Assembly: GCA_964541485.1 (NCBI GenBank)
Contig: CAZIQL010000007.1
Span: 1-64,000 of the forward strand
Length of the DNA stretch: 64,000 nucleotides
DNA from: SIG299 sp964541485
Lineage (GTDB): Bacteria > Bacillota > Clostridia > Lachnospirales > Lachnospiraceae
Direction of reading: 5' to 3'
Below, in pieces: positions 22,467-32,492 of this stretch. Position 1 is the stretch's first letter. Every line of letters begins with the position of its first letter. The notes beneath the pieces were generated by a model, which saw nothing but the letters and a program-made list of their open reading frames with translations, did not search any database and had not been told where the DNA came from. The translations under genes and the position numbers were made by a program.

Positions 22467-24530
22467 TTATAAATCTCCCTTCTCTGCCATATCAATAAGT
22501 ACTGCCTTTAAGCGTTCCTTGGCCTCTTCCATCGTGCAGTCCTCTAACTGCGTAGCTGCTGCGCTCATATGACCGCCACCGCCCAGATGTTCCATGACAA
22601 CCTGTACGTTGACTTCATCAATGGAGCGCGCACTGATGCAGATTCTGCCATTGTGCTCTGTAAATACGAAGGATGCCTTTGTATGGTCAATATTTAACAA
22701 TTCATTTGCTGTCTTTGCTGCCAGAACCGTAGGAGCATCAAAGCCCGCCCCATCCGACTCAGCAATTACAAAATAATTCATAAACATCTCTGCCGAAGAC
22801 ACTGCCTGTGCCTTTGCCTGATATTCCACAAAATCCGTACGGAATAACTTGCGGATACGGGTGACATCCGCACCGTTTCTTCTTAAATAAGCGGCCGCCT
22901 CAAACGTACGCACACCGGTCTTTGTAAGAAAATTATTGGTATCAATCATAATTCCGGCATACATTGCATCCGCTTCCAGCGGACGTAATTTCAATCCTTC
23001 CCCGATATACTGGAGAATCTCTGCAACCATTTCACATGCAGAGGACGCATACGGCTCAATATAGGAAAGCACCGCATCAATTGCCTCCCCGGTCTGCCTG
23101 TGATGGTCTAAGATTACAATGGTCTTCGTTAAATCCAAAAGCTCCCTGCACTCTGTCTGTGCCGGACGGTTTACGTCTACAACCACCAGGAGTGTCTTAT
23201 CATTGACAATTTCCTGCGCGCGCGAGCCGGAAATAAACATATCCTCATCATATTCCGGATTATCACGGAAACGCTCTAACATCGGACGAATGGCACTGGT
23301 CACCTCGCTGATTACGATATGTGCCTTTTTATCCAGCGTTTTTGCAATACGATACACACCGATAGCGGAGCCTAAAGAATCGATATCACCGATGGAATGT
23401 CCCATGATGACTACCTTTTCTTTTGTCTCTACGTATTCTTTTAAGGCATGGGCTTTTACTCTTGCCTTAACCCTGGTGTTCTTTTCTAACTGGACACTCT
23501 TTCCTCCGTAGTAGGAAATCTTGTCGCCTTCCTTTACCACTGCCTGGTCACCGCCTCGGCCCAAAGCCAGATCAATCGCGGTTCTTGCCAGGTCATAGTT
23601 TTTATTGTATGTGGATGCACCGACACCCACACCGATGGAAATCGTCACTGTCATCTCATAAATATTTAAGTTTCTGATCTCTTCCAGAATTGAAAAACGG
23701 TTAGCTTCAATTACACTTAAATATTTCTGCTTAAATACGAAAATATATTTATCCTTTTCCAGACGTTTGATAATCGCATCAATACTCTGCATATACTTAT
23801 TAATCTCTCGCTCTACCCAAGCCGTAACAAGAGAACGACGCACCTCATCCGCACCTTCAAAGGCTTCTTCATAATTATCAATGTAAAGAAGGCCAACCAG
23901 CATTTTTTCTTCCACATTTTCCTTCTTTAACGCATTAATTTCCGTTTCGTCATACAGATACATACCAATCAGTGTATCTCCGGTTTCTTCCGAACTCCAC
24001 TGTTCCGTCCATAATACATCGTCACGGTAATCCTTCATCTCAATCATACGTAACAGGACGCGGTACTGCTTTCTTCCGTGAGATATCTTTACCGTAACAT
24101 CCTCTTCAATCGTCGGCATCTGCTCCAGGGAAAGATCCGGGAAAATCTCCCGGATAGACTGTCTTGCCGTTTTTTCAAATACGACAATGTCCTTTAATTC
24201 ATTGTTTGCCCAAATCAGATGACCGTCCTGGTCTAAAATTCCGTACGGAACATCCAGCTCCTTTAAGAAGTTGTGCTGGATATGACCATACTCCGATGCA
24301 AAGCGGACCAATTCTCCTGTAATGTATTTGCGCTTAAAAATATACAGATTCATAACAATCAGAAAATACACACCGGTATAAAGGAGCATAATTCCCGCTG
24401 CTTCCTTGTCTATCAGTGCAATACTGACTACCATACAAAGCAAAAGTACAGTCAAATAAAGCGGCCACTGCATATACGTATTCAATGCACCCTTCAATCT
24501 AATCCTTGATTTATCTTTATCTTTTTTCAT
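22467..24530 (-). CDS. gdpP: Cyclic-di-AMP phosphodiesterase GdpP, 687 aa
   Basis: Two membrane helices (about residues 18-60) precede a PAS-like segment (FLKELDVPYGILDQDGHLIW), a degenerate GGDEF domain (SIGVGVGASTYNKNYDLA, GRGGDQAVVKEGDKISYYGG) and a DHH/DHHA1 phosphodiesterase with GHSIGDIDSLGSA, LDHHRQTG and the C-terminal GGGGHMSAAA. GdpP hydrolyses c-di-AMP, which controls potassium, osmotic balance and cell wall stress. Two starts are possible: ATG 24530 with GAGAGG four bases upstream (used here) and ATG 24542. First gene of the operon with rplI and dnaB. Confidence 0.95.
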   Translation of the reverse strand: MKKDKDKSRIRLKGALNTYMQWPLYLTVLLLCMVVSIALIDKEAAGIMLLYTGVYFLIVMNLYIFKRKYITGELVRFASEYGHIQHNFLKELDVPYGILDQDGHLIWANNELKDIVVFEKTARQSIREIFPDLSLEQMPTIEEDVTVKISHGRKQYRVLLRMIEMKDYRDDVLWTEQWSSEETGDTLIGMYLYDETEINALKKENVEEKMLVGLLYIDNYEEAFEGADEVRRSLVTAWVEREINKYMQSIDAIIKRLEKDKYIFVFKQKYLSVIEANRFSILEEIRNLNIYEMTVTISIGVGVGASTYNKNYDLARTAIDLALGRGGDQAVVKEGDKISYYGGKSVQLEKNTRVKARVKAHALKEYVETKEKVVIMGHSIGDIDSLGSAIGVYRIAKTLDKKAHIVISEVTSAIRPMLERFRDNPEYDEDMFISGSRAQEIVNDKTLLVVVDVNRPAQTECRELLDLTKTIVILDHHRQTGEAIDAVLSYIEPYASSACEMVAEILQYIGEGLKLRPLEADAMYAGIMIDTNNFLTKTGVRTFEAAAYLRRNGADVTRIRKLFRTDFVEYQAKAQAVSSAEMFMNYFVIAESDGAGFDAPTVLAAKTANELLNIDHTKASFVFTEHNGRICISARSIDEVNVQVVMEHLGGGGHMSAAATQLEDCTMEEAKERLKAVLIDMAEKGDL

Positions 24531-24588
24531 TCTGCCTCTCATTCTGCCGGTTTTCCCCCGGCACCATTTACTCAACAAAAATCAGGTC

Positions 24589-24625
24589 CCTGTATAAAAA
24601 AAATTGATATACAGAATTGATTATA
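24589..24625 (-). promoter_or_regulatory. gdpP promoter -10 and leader hairpin
   Basis: An extended -10 (TGTGTTATAAT, hexamer at 24620-24625 on the minus strand) lacks a good -35. Just inside the leader CTGTATA/TATACAG forms a small hairpin (24590-24614). Start point inferred. Confidence 0.4.
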
Positions 24626-24684
24626 ACACAGATTCAGAAAAAAATATAGTGAAATCTCACGATTCACATTTCTTCCGTTCATAT

Positions 24685-24716
24685 AGCAAAAACAGGCGGA
24701 AGCTATTGCTCCCGCC
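24685..24716 (-). terminator. Terminator of the aspartate kinase gene
   Basis: Stem 24695-24703 with 24708-24716 (GC-rich, one G-T wobble), four-base loop, T-run on the minus strand at 24687-24692. Confidence 0.85.
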
Positions 24717-24728
24717 CATCAGTTCTGA

Positions 24729-26048
24729 TTATAAACGTGTATTTACAAAAATATCGTAAATTGCTTTGATTGCCTCTTCAAAATCTGCGTTTGTCACACC
24801 AATGATAATGTTTAACTCACTGGAGCCCTGGTCAATCATCTTAATGTTGATGTTTTTGTGTGCAAGGGATGCCAATACTCTTGCAGCGACACCACGGTTT
24901 GACTTCATACCGCGTCCTACCACGGCAACCAGCGCAAGGTCTGCATCAATTTCAATGCTGTCCGGCTGTGCCAGTCTGTGCAGGGTGGATAATACCACCT
25001 GCTCCCTGCCTTCAAATTCCGGCTGGTGAACAAATACAGAAAGTGTATCAATTCCGGACGGCATATGTTCAAAGGAAATTCCGTTTTCTTCAAATGCCTG
25101 CAATATCTTGCGTCCGAAACCAACCTCAGAGTTCATCTTATCCTTTTCAATATTAATAGAAACAAAGCCCTTCTTTCCGGCTACACCCGTAATAGTGTAC
25201 TCCGGCTGCTTGCAGGTACTTTCCACAATCATCGTACCCTCATCCTCCGGCTTGTTGGTATTACGGATATTAATCGGAATACCGCTCTGTCTTACCGGAA
25301 AAATGGCATCCTCATGGAGTACAGTCGCACCCATGTAAGAAAGCTCGCGGAGTTCTTTATATGTGATGGTTGTAATTGCAACAGGATTTTCAATAATTCT
25401 TGGATCTGCCACAAGGAAACCGGAAACATCCGTCCAATTTTCATAAATATTGGCATGCACCGCTCTTGCCAAAATGGAACCGGTAATATCAGAACCGCCT
25501 CTGGAGAAGGTTTTCACCGTACCATCCAGCTTTGCACCGTAAAAGCCCGGAAGTACTACATTTTCATATTCCTTCACACGTGCAGCAAGCACTTCATTGG
25601 TCTTCTCTGCCAGGAAGTTTCCATTTTCATCAAAGAAAATTACCTCAGCCGCATCCAAAAACTGATAACCGAGATATTCTGCCATGATAATACCGTTTAA
25701 ATATTCGCCGCGGGATGCCGCATAATCCACACCGGCACGGTTTTTAAAATTTTCACGGATGGTTGCAAACTCACTCTCCAGCGAAAGTGCCAAACCAAGC
25801 CCTGTAATAATCTCATCATATCTTGCTTTAATCTGCATTAATTCGTTTTCAAATTCCTTGCCTTCCTCTGCAAGTGCATAACAGCCGTATAACATATCCG
25901 TTACCTTGGTGTCCTTCGAATTGCGCTTGCCCGGAGCAGACGGAACCACATAAATCCTGTCCTTATCCGCACGGATAATGTTACCTACCTTTTGAAACTG
26001 TTCTGCGCTGGCAAGCGAGCTGCCGCCAAATTTTACAACTTTACTCAT
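24729..26048 (-). CDS. lysC: Aspartate kinase, 439 aa
   Basis: N-terminal amino-acid kinase domain (residues 1-290) with KFGGSSLASAEQF, the aspartate-binding region SRGEYLNGI and TFSRGGSDITGS, then two ACT domains (about 305-439; MIDQGSSELNIIIGV near the end) for feedback control. It phosphorylates aspartate, the first step towards lysine, methionine, threonine and diaminopimelate. The monofunctional, about 440-residue form is the clostridial LysC type. GGAGAAACAAGG precedes the ATG. I saw no lysine riboswitch: the gap upstream is too short. It ends in a clear terminator. Confidence 0.95.
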   Translation of the reverse strand: MSKVVKFGGSSLASAEQFQKVGNIIRADKDRIYVVPSAPGKRNSKDTKVTDMLYGCYALAEEGKEFENELMQIKARYDEIITGLGLALSLESEFATIRENFKNRAGVDYAASRGEYLNGIIMAEYLGYQFLDAAEVIFFDENGNFLAEKTNEVLAARVKEYENVVLPGFYGAKLDGTVKTFSRGGSDITGSILARAVHANIYENWTDVSGFLVADPRIIENPVAITTITYKELRELSYMGATVLHEDAIFPVRQSGIPINIRNTNKPEDEGTMIVESTCKQPEYTITGVAGKKGFVSINIEKDKMNSEVGFGRKILQAFEENGISFEHMPSGIDTLSVFVHQPEFEGREQVVLSTLHRLAQPDSIEIDADLALVAVVGRGMKSNRGVAARVLASLAHKNINIKMIDQGSSELNIIIGVTNADFEEAIKAIYDIFVNTRL

Positions 26049-26141
26049 CCTTGTTTCTCCATCCCTAATTTTAATGCACTAAAGCAAAATTCTTAATATC
26101 TTAATATGATACACGTTTTTTCGAGATAATCAAGTATTTTT

Positions 26142-26421
26142 TTACAAAATCCTCTGTCCGTTCATCACCAGGCGGAACTTAAGCCCCAGTTTTTCCGCTG
26201 CTTTCCGGCACAGGATCATCCGGTTGAGGAATATCTCAAAATAATCCATCACTGCACAGACCGAAGTATCAATCGTCAGATTCAGTTCTATATGCGAGTC
26301 TTTTTCTATCGTAACATAGGATTCTTTTACAGAGTAATTGACGCGGTCATGGATATCAAAGGTCGCAAAATCCTGATTCCTCTCCTTTACCTTATGCTCT
26401 GTTTTACCGATGGTTCCGATT
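26142..26421 (-). pseudogene. Orphan coding remnant without a start codon, between histidine kinase and lysC
   Basis: A minus-strand frame is open from just after a TAG inside the kinase gene's 3' end to TAA at 26142-26144. It reads KIGTIGKTEHKVKERNQ, then FDIHDRVNYSVKESYVTI, HIELNLTIDTSVCAVMDYF and ends KLGLKFRLVMNGQRIL. Composition and codon use look coding, yet there is no ATG, GTG or TTG in the first two thirds and no ribosome site that fits. It may be the 3' part of a lost gene, a gene with a rare start, or a gene with a damaged start. I do not recognise the family. Confidence 0.45.
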
Positions 26422-27747
26422 TTATACGCCGGCAGGAAAAACTATCGTCACTTTCGTTCCTTCCCCCGGTATACTGTCAAGCAGAATCTGTGCCTCATGC
26501 TGCGTCACAATATGCTTCACAATAGCCAGACCCAGCCCCGTGCCTCCGGTTTCCTTTGACCTGCTTTTGTCTACACGGTAGAAGCGTTCAAAAACCCGCT
26601 CCTGATGCTCTGCCGGAATTCCGATTCCGGTATCACATACGGCAAATATTACCGTATCTTCATTTTTTTCCACCTGAACCTTCACCGTACCGTTTTCTTT
26701 ATTATAACGAATGGCATTGTCACAAAGATTCCACAGAAGTTCCTCTAACAGCTCCTTATTTCCGTAAATAAAAGCTGGCTCTCCGACATACCGTAAGGAA
26801 ACTCCTCTTTTCTCTGCCACCAATTTCAAAGCTTCCATCCCATTTTGTGCCAGTTCTGAAAGATTTACCTTTTCCATCGGCACCTCATACTCTGCACGGT
26901 CCATCTCGGACAAATGAATGATATCATTAATTAAAGAAAGAAGACGGTCCGAGTTGTGATGGATTTCCTTCGCATATTGTTTCACCTGTTCACCCTCTAT
27001 CATACCCGTTTCCATCAGTTCTGCATAGCCTGAAATTGCCGTAAGCGGTGTTTTTAACTCGTGGGAAACATTTGCCGTAAAATCCTGCCGCACTCTGGCT
27101 GCCCGCAAAATATTTTCATGCTGCATACGAATGGTTTTCAAAAACGGTTCCAGCTCTTTGTATTCCGTTGACAGTTCCGCATATTCCATATTTCCCGCCG
27201 TTTTTTCCAATGGCCGGACAATATTTCTTGCCAGATATCTCGTAGTAACAAAACAGATTGCAAGCATCAGAAGCAGGGCAACAAGCATTCCAGGAAGGAT
27301 AGAAAACACAATCGACCAAATACTGCGGATGTCCTTTGCCACACGCAGTATTGTGCCGTCTTTCAGGCGCACGGCATAATAAAATGTACTCTCATCCAAC
27401 GTCTCTGAATTTCGGACATCATATCCTTCCCCATATTCCAAAGCCGCTATTATCTCCGGACGCTCTGCATGGTTTACCATATCGTCCTGATTGGCATTCG
27501 TATCACCAAGCACCGTACCATCTGCCGCAATCCAGGTAATACGGAAATCTTCTTTATCTTCTTCCTGCTCATACAAAAGCTCCTGCTTATATAAATCTGC
27601 CTGTTGCATCAGAATGGCATCCGACTTCAAATCTGCGAGCACCTGCCTCTGTAACAGCTGCCAGAATGCCGCGGTCAGCAGAAACATTGTAACCAATGTT
27701 GCCAGCACCGTCATTATCATCAATTGTCGGTTAATTCGTTTTCTCAT
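26422..27747 (-). CDS. PhoR-like sensor histidine kinase, 441 aa
   Basis: Two membrane helices (about residues 8-30 and 145-168) flank an extracellular sensor domain. A HAMP-like linker, HisKA with the phospho-acceptor in FTANVSHELKTPLTAISG and HATPase boxes (NLCDNAIRYN, CDTGIGIP, RFYRVDKSRSKETGGTGLGL) follow. It is the standard PhoR/WalK layout. The start ATG overlaps the response regulator stop by 4 bases. Together with the Na/Pi transporter gene upstream on the same strand, phosphate limitation is the likely signal, but other stimuli are possible. Confidence 0.9.
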   Translation of the reverse strand: MRKRINRQLMIMTVLATLVTMFLLTAAFWQLLQRQVLADLKSDAILMQQADLYKQELLYEQEEDKEDFRITWIAADGTVLGDTNANQDDMVNHAERPEIIAALEYGEGYDVRNSETLDESTFYYAVRLKDGTILRVAKDIRSIWSIVFSILPGMLVALLLMLAICFVTTRYLARNIVRPLEKTAGNMEYAELSTEYKELEPFLKTIRMQHENILRAARVRQDFTANVSHELKTPLTAISGYAELMETGMIEGEQVKQYAKEIHHNSDRLLSLINDIIHLSEMDRAEYEVPMEKVNLSELAQNGMEALKLVAEKRGVSLRYVGEPAFIYGNKELLEELLWNLCDNAIRYNKENGTVKVQVEKNEDTVIFAVCDTGIGIPAEHQERVFERFYRVDKSRSKETGGTGLGLAIVKHIVTQHEAQILLDSIPGEGTKVTIVFPAGV

Positions 27748-28415
27748 TCGATCACATACCCTACATTTCTTACTGTTTTTATTCTGGCACCTTCCTCTGA
27801 GAGCTTCTGACGCAGTGTCTTAATGTGCATATCCACGGTTCTGGTCTCTCCCTCAAAATAAGTTCCCCAGACATGTTCCATCATCTGCTCTCTTGTCAGT
27901 ACCACGCCTGCATTGGAAATCAGATACCGAAGCAGTTCATATTCTTTAAAGGTCAGCTCACACGGAATTTCCTTCACATAAGCAATCCGCCGCTCACCGT
28001 CCATATAAATATCCCCAAGCCGGTAAAACTTTTCTTCCGTACCCTGTTTTGCACGACGAAGCAAGGCATTGACTCTGGAGATAAACTCCATGACTCCAAA
28101 CGGTTTCGTCAAATAATCATCGGCCCCCACATCCAGCCCTTTTACCTTATCCAGTTCCGTGGACTTTGCCGTCACCATAAGAATAGGTAACTTCTTGGTG
28201 TCCCCTCTGGCTCTTAACTTCTGGACAATCGCAAGTCCATCCTCATCCGGCAGCATGACATCAAGCACCGTAAGATCCGGTGTCTTCTCCTCCAGTCCCT
28301 TATAAAAGGCTTTTGCCGTTTCAAACCCCTCTACCTTGTGACCGTTGTTTTTTAAAGCTATCGTCTCTATTTCCCGGATGTTTCTGTCATCCTCTACAAT
28401 ATAAATCAATGCCAT
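27744..28415 (-). CDS. OmpR-family response regulator, PhoP/PhoB-like, 223 aa
   Basis: Receiver domain (residues 1-120) with acidic pocket VEDD, phospho-Asp in TVLDVMLPDEDG, and conserved T/K in MVTAKS and DYLTKPFG. The winged-helix domain (about 128-223) includes ELTFKEYELLRYLISNAG, REQMMEHVWG and RTVDMHIKTLRQKL. The kinase gene follows with a 4-base overlap. Likely role: control of phosphate genes, inferred from the neighbouring Na/Pi cotransporter. CGGAGGAAAACAG precedes the ATG. Confidence 0.92.
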   Translation of the reverse strand: MALIYIVEDDRNIREIETIALKNNGHKVEGFETAKAFYKGLEEKTPDLTVLDVMLPDEDGLAIVQKLRARGDTKKLPILMVTAKSTELDKVKGLDVGADDYLTKPFGVMEFISRVNALLRRAKQGTEEKFYRLGDIYMDGERRIAYVKEIPCELTFKEYELLRYLISNAGVVLTREQMMEHVWGTYFEGETRTVDMHIKTLRQKLSEEGARIKTVRNVGYVIE

Positions 28416-28500
28416 CTGTTTTCCTCCGTCTCTCTACAAAAGCACCGCACACCGGGCAGTCTCCTCCCCAGTCTGCGGCACGCATGTTTACTTTATTATA

Positions 28501-30276
28501 TTACTTACTCTCCGAATCAGGCAAGCGATAATTCTTTTTTACCTGCTCGTATTCGCGCTCGAACTCATCATGGTTGATGTTCTTAACCTTGTCGAGATAT
28601 TCATGTGCTTCCAGCTCATAATCTCCGGTCTGGATAATGCTGACTGCCACATTGGAGCAGTGGTCGGAAACCCGTTCGTAGTTCGTCAGAATATCATTTA
28701 ACACGAAACCGAGCTCAATCGTACAGTCACCGGCGCGCAGTCTCTGAATGTGACGATTTTTAATTAAAAGATTCAAATCATCGATGACTTCCTCTAACGG
28801 CTCAACCTTCTTTGCCATGTCAATGTCATCGTACTGGAACGCTTCCACCGTCATATTCAGTATATCCTTAATCGCTCTTGTAAATACTGCGAGCTCTTCA
28901 TTTGCCTGCTTGGAAAAGGTAATCTTCTTCTCATGGATTTCCTTCGCCGCATCACAAATATTTAACGCATGGTCAGAAATCCGCTCCCAGTTGCCAATGG
29001 AATGCAGCAGGGTATTGACCATACGACTTTCCTTGCCGGACAAATTTTTGGAGCTCAATTTTACCAGATACGAACCAAGCTCATCCTCATAACGGTCCAC
29101 CAGAGTTTCCATCTCAACCAGCTCTTTTTCCCTTGCCTCACTGTAATTGCCAAGAAGCTCCAGCGCACCAAACAGCGAATCCTTTGTAACACGTGCCATC
29201 TCATCGGTCACGTTCTTACACTGTTCCAGAGCAAAGCCCGGTGTTTCAAGGAAGCGCACATCCAGAACCTGAAAGAGGTTGTCCTTTTCCATATCTTCCT
29301 TAGAATCCTTAATCGTTGCAATGGCAAGCTTTTCAAGCAGTCCTCCAAACGGCAGCAACAGACAAGTCGCCCCGACGTTAAACAAGCTGTGCACAATCGC
29401 AATCCCCTTTGCATCTGCTGCATCATTTAAAAATTCAAACGGGGCAAATGCATTAATAGTGTAAAATACAATCATAAACACCGCTGTTCCGATTATGTTA
29501 AAATAAAGATGTACTGCCGCAGCTCTCTTTGCATTTTTGCTTGTTCCTGCACTGGAGATAATTGCTGTTACACAGGTACCGATATTCTGCCCCATGATAA
29601 TCGGAATCGCCGTAGCAAACGGCACGGCTCCGGTTGCACAGAGTGCCTGCAAAATACCAACCGATGCGGACGAACTCTGGATGACCGCCGTCAAAACAAG
29701 ACCTGCCAGCATTCCAAGGATTGGATTGGAAAACATCAAAAGAATATTGGTAAATTCCGGTACATCCTGCAGTGGCTTTACTGCCGCACTCATGGCATCC
29801 ATTCCGGTCATTAAAATAGCAAAGCCCAGTAAAATTCCACCGATATCCTTTTTCTTTTCACTCTTGCAAAACATAATGAAGATAATACCGATTAACGCTA
29901 AAATCGGTGAAAACGAACTCGGTTTTAACAATTTAATAAAAAAACTGTCCCCGCTGATACCGGACAAGCTTAAAATCCAGGAGGTCACCGTGGTACCGAT
30001 GTTGGCACCCATAATAACACCGATTGCCTGGGAAAGCTTCATAATTCCCGAGTTTACAAAACCAACAACCATAACCGTTGTTGCAGACGAAGACTGAATC
30101 ACAGCAGTTACCAAAAGACCAAGTCCTACTGCCTTTAAACGGTTGGAGGTTAATTTCTCCAATAATCTTTCCAGACGGCCTCCGGATAACTTCTCCAGAC
30201 CCTTTCCCATCGCATCCATTCCATATAAGAATAACGCCAGACCACCTAACAAAGAAAATACATTAAAAATATCCAT
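28501..30276 (-). CDS. Na/Pi cotransporter family protein with PhoU-like C-terminus, 591 aa
   Basis: I start at ATG 30276 (AAAGGAG upstream): MDIFNVFSLLGGLALFLYGM. Two inverted Na/Pi-cotransporter repeats share the motif VIQSSSATTVMVVGFVN / VIQSSSASVGILQAL (residues about 65 and 200), typical of NptA/YjbB proteins, with about eight to nine membrane spans up to residue 340. A PhoU-like helical domain (about 370-580, EARE then TLLHSIGNWERISDHALNI and NYERVSDHCSNVA) follows in the cytosol. It carries phosphate with sodium, in or out. The response regulator gene lies 86 bp downstream. Confidence 0.92.
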   Translation of the reverse strand: MDIFNVFSLLGGLALFLYGMDAMGKGLEKLSGGRLERLLEKLTSNRLKAVGLGLLVTAVIQSSSATTVMVVGFVNSGIMKLSQAIGVIMGANIGTTVTSWILSLSGISGDSFFIKLLKPSSFSPILALIGIIFIMFCKSEKKKDIGGILLGFAILMTGMDAMSAAVKPLQDVPEFTNILLMFSNPILGMLAGLVLTAVIQSSSASVGILQALCATGAVPFATAIPIIMGQNIGTCVTAIISSAGTSKNAKRAAAVHLYFNIIGTAVFMIVFYTINAFAPFEFLNDAADAKGIAIVHSLFNVGATCLLLPFGGLLEKLAIATIKDSKEDMEKDNLFQVLDVRFLETPGFALEQCKNVTDEMARVTKDSLFGALELLGNYSEAREKELVEMETLVDRYEDELGSYLVKLSSKNLSGKESRMVNTLLHSIGNWERISDHALNICDAAKEIHEKKITFSKQANEELAVFTRAIKDILNMTVEAFQYDDIDMAKKVEPLEEVIDDLNLLIKNRHIQRLRAGDCTIELGFVLNDILTNYERVSDHCSNVAVSIIQTGDYELEAHEYLDKVKNINHDEFEREYEQVKKNYRLPDSESK

Positions 30277-30304
30277 GTGATACTCCTTTTCTCTAAAATA
30301 AAGT

Positions 30305-30336
30305 AACTCCGAAAGCATTTTTTTGCCTCCGGAGTT
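30305..30336 (-). terminator. Hairpin after the GH31 gene
   Basis: AACTCCG/CGGAGTT with an inner GCA/TGC helix (30305-30317 with 30324-30336), followed on the minus strand by TACTTTATTTT. Likely ends the GH31 transcript ahead of the transporter gene. Confidence 0.6.
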
Positions 30337-30416
30337 CATCATAAAATAGATTTTTTTGCATTTCAATGGCCGGACTTCACATTTTACCGAGAAAACGGTG
30401 GGATTTTACATGGATT

Positions 30417-32492
30417 TTACATTTCTTCATAAATGTCAAAGTTCTTTTCTCCGCGCACAAACACCGGAATGACATCCATCGGAGCCTCAGCAACCACAAT
30501 CTGTCCGCCTTCATATTTCTTTCCGGTGTAGCTCTCCGTCCAGACTTCACCCACCGGAAGATATACGGTACGTGTTGTCACGCCCTCTTCCATGACCGGC
30601 GCCACAAGTAAATCCGGACCAAACATATACTGGTCTTCCGTTTCCCAGGCTGTCTTATCCTCATAAAAGTCATAGAACATCGGACGCATCACCGGAGAAC
30701 CGTTCTCACTCGCCTGCTTCATGCACGCACGGATGTATGGGCGAAGCTTTTCACGGATGAACAGATACTTCTTTAAAACCTCATAGTTTTCCTCCCCAAA
30801 GCTCCAGACCTCATTATCCTGGCCGGATGTCAGCTGACGTACGCCATCAATGAATTCTTCTTCTCTTTCATACCACGGAGAGCGCTCGCCATGCATACGA
30901 AATACCGGACAAAACGCGCCCCACGCAAACCAGCGCACCAAAAGCTCTTTAAACTTCGGGTCAGAAATATCGCCGCCGACAAAACCGCCGATATCAGAGG
31001 TCCACCAAGGAATCCCGGCAACACACATATTAAGTCCTGCCTGCAGCTGTTCCCGCATCGCACGGAACGAAGAGTGAATATCTCCGGACCAGGTCAGTAC
31101 GCCATATTTCTGGCTGCCGGCCCACGCACAGCGCACCAGACTTAAAATCTCGGTTTCGCCCTCTTTTTTCAGACCATCATAAAAGCCCTTTGCATACATC
31201 ACCGGATAAATATTGGTACACTGCAGTGCAGGACCTGCGAAATACCGGTAATTATCAAAATCATACGGACCGTACTCCGGCTCTGCCTCATCAAGCCAGA
31301 AGCAGCGGATGCCCTTCTTATAATAATTCTCCTTACACTTTTCCCAGACGAATTCCTGCGCGCCCGGGTGAGTTGCATCGTAAAACACGGTATTGCCCAT
31401 CCAGCTCATGTGATAATTCATGCCGCGGTCCGGGTTTACCAGATAGCCCTTGTCTAACATCTCACCGTAGTTTTCACTGCGTTCATCAATGGTCGGCCAG
31501 ACAGAGACCACTGTCTCAATGCCAAGCTCCTTCAGTTCCTTCACCATTGCATCCGGATCCGGCCAGTCTCTTGTTTCAAACTTAAACTCGCCCTGTCTGG
31601 TCCAATGGAAGAAATCCACTACAATCGCATCCATTGGAAGCCCAAGCGCCTTGTGTTTTCTTGCCACAGCCAAAATCTCGTCTTGATTGCGGTATCTTAA
31701 TTTGCACTGCCAATAACCAAGACCATACTCCGGCATCATCGGTGTTCTGCCGGTTGCCGCACTGTACTGCTCTTCTAATTCTGCCGGAGAATCCCCCGCA
31801 GTAATAAAATAGTCCAGCTTCTTTGTGCTCTTTGCCACCCATTCGGTCTTGTTTGTACCAAAGGTCGCCGTGCCGATGGCCGGATTGTTCCAGAAAAATC
31901 CGTAGCCGCGGCTGGAAATATAAAACGGAACACTGGCCTGTGAATTTCTATGCGCCAGCTCTAATGTCGCGCCCTTTTTATTCAGATGCTTTTCCTGATA
32001 CTGTCCCATACCAAAAATCTTTTCATCATCAAACGCCTCAAACCGCGCCACAAGAGTATAATCCGTACTGCCCTGGATTGGCTTTAACTCCCTTGCATCG
32101 ACTCTGAGCGGCACACAGTAGCGGTTGATGCGGTTACGGTTTCTCCAGTACTCTGCCGTCAAAAGCTCACCCTTCTGATTATAGAAGCTTATCCATCCCT
32201 CGTAGGACACCTTCGCAGTAATTTTCCCATTGGTCAGCTGCCATTCTTTTGCCGTCTGATGGTAATGGGCATATTCTTCTGCCTGATACCACGGGTCGGT
32301 TACATCAATTTCCATAAAGCTGATGTCTGCCTTACACTCCTCTACTTCTTCCGTCAGTGCCCAGTCATTGTTATCCATCACAGGCTCTGCCGTCATACGC
32401 ACACGCAGGGAATTTTTGCCCCACGGCTCAATCCATACCTGCGACTTGTTCTCCGCAATAATGAGCCGATTGTTCTCTTGATATATTCTCAT
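30417..32492 (-). CDS. Alpha-xylosidase, glycoside hydrolase family 31, 691 aa
   Basis: No signal peptide: MRIYQENNRLIIAENKSQVW begins the N-terminal beta domain. The GH31 barrel (about 250-580) has GLGYWQCKLRYRNQ, DAIVVDFFHW, the nucleophile region FWLDEAEPEYG and WWTSDIGGF. The Trp/Leu-Asp-Glu-Ala-Glu-Pro-Glu form is the one seen in xyloglucan-active alpha-xylosidases of the BoGH31/XylS type rather than starch alpha-glucosidases. It should remove xylose from xyloglucan oligosaccharides in the cytosol. The upstream neighbour is the GH74 gene, on the same strand. Confidence 0.88.
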   Translation of the reverse strand: MRIYQENNRLIIAENKSQVWIEPWGKNSLRVRMTAEPVMDNNDWALTEEVEECKADISFMEIDVTDPWYQAEEYAHYHQTAKEWQLTNGKITAKVSYEGWISFYNQKGELLTAEYWRNRNRINRYCVPLRVDARELKPIQGSTDYTLVARFEAFDDEKIFGMGQYQEKHLNKKGATLELAHRNSQASVPFYISSRGYGFFWNNPAIGTATFGTNKTEWVAKSTKKLDYFITAGDSPAELEEQYSAATGRTPMMPEYGLGYWQCKLRYRNQDEILAVARKHKALGLPMDAIVVDFFHWTRQGEFKFETRDWPDPDAMVKELKELGIETVVSVWPTIDERSENYGEMLDKGYLVNPDRGMNYHMSWMGNTVFYDATHPGAQEFVWEKCKENYYKKGIRCFWLDEAEPEYGPYDFDNYRYFAGPALQCTNIYPVMYAKGFYDGLKKEGETEILSLVRCAWAGSQKYGVLTWSGDIHSSFRAMREQLQAGLNMCVAGIPWWTSDIGGFVGGDISDPKFKELLVRWFAWGAFCPVFRMHGERSPWYEREEEFIDGVRQLTSGQDNEVWSFGEENYEVLKKYLFIREKLRPYIRACMKQASENGSPVMRPMFYDFYEDKTAWETEDQYMFGPDLLVAPVMEEGVTTRTVYLPVGEVWTESYTGKKYEGGQIVVAEAPMDVIPVFVRGEKNFDIYEEM

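Noticed and set aside
24566..26141. Lysine or other riboswitch upstream of lysC
   Set aside because: Only about 90 bases separate lysC from the orphan frame and no multi-helix aptamer pattern could be seen.
26292..26525. 77-codon plus-strand frame over the kinase/lysC gap
   Set aside because: Opposite strand to the coding-like frame at 26142-26421 and the histidine kinase end; no ribosome site.
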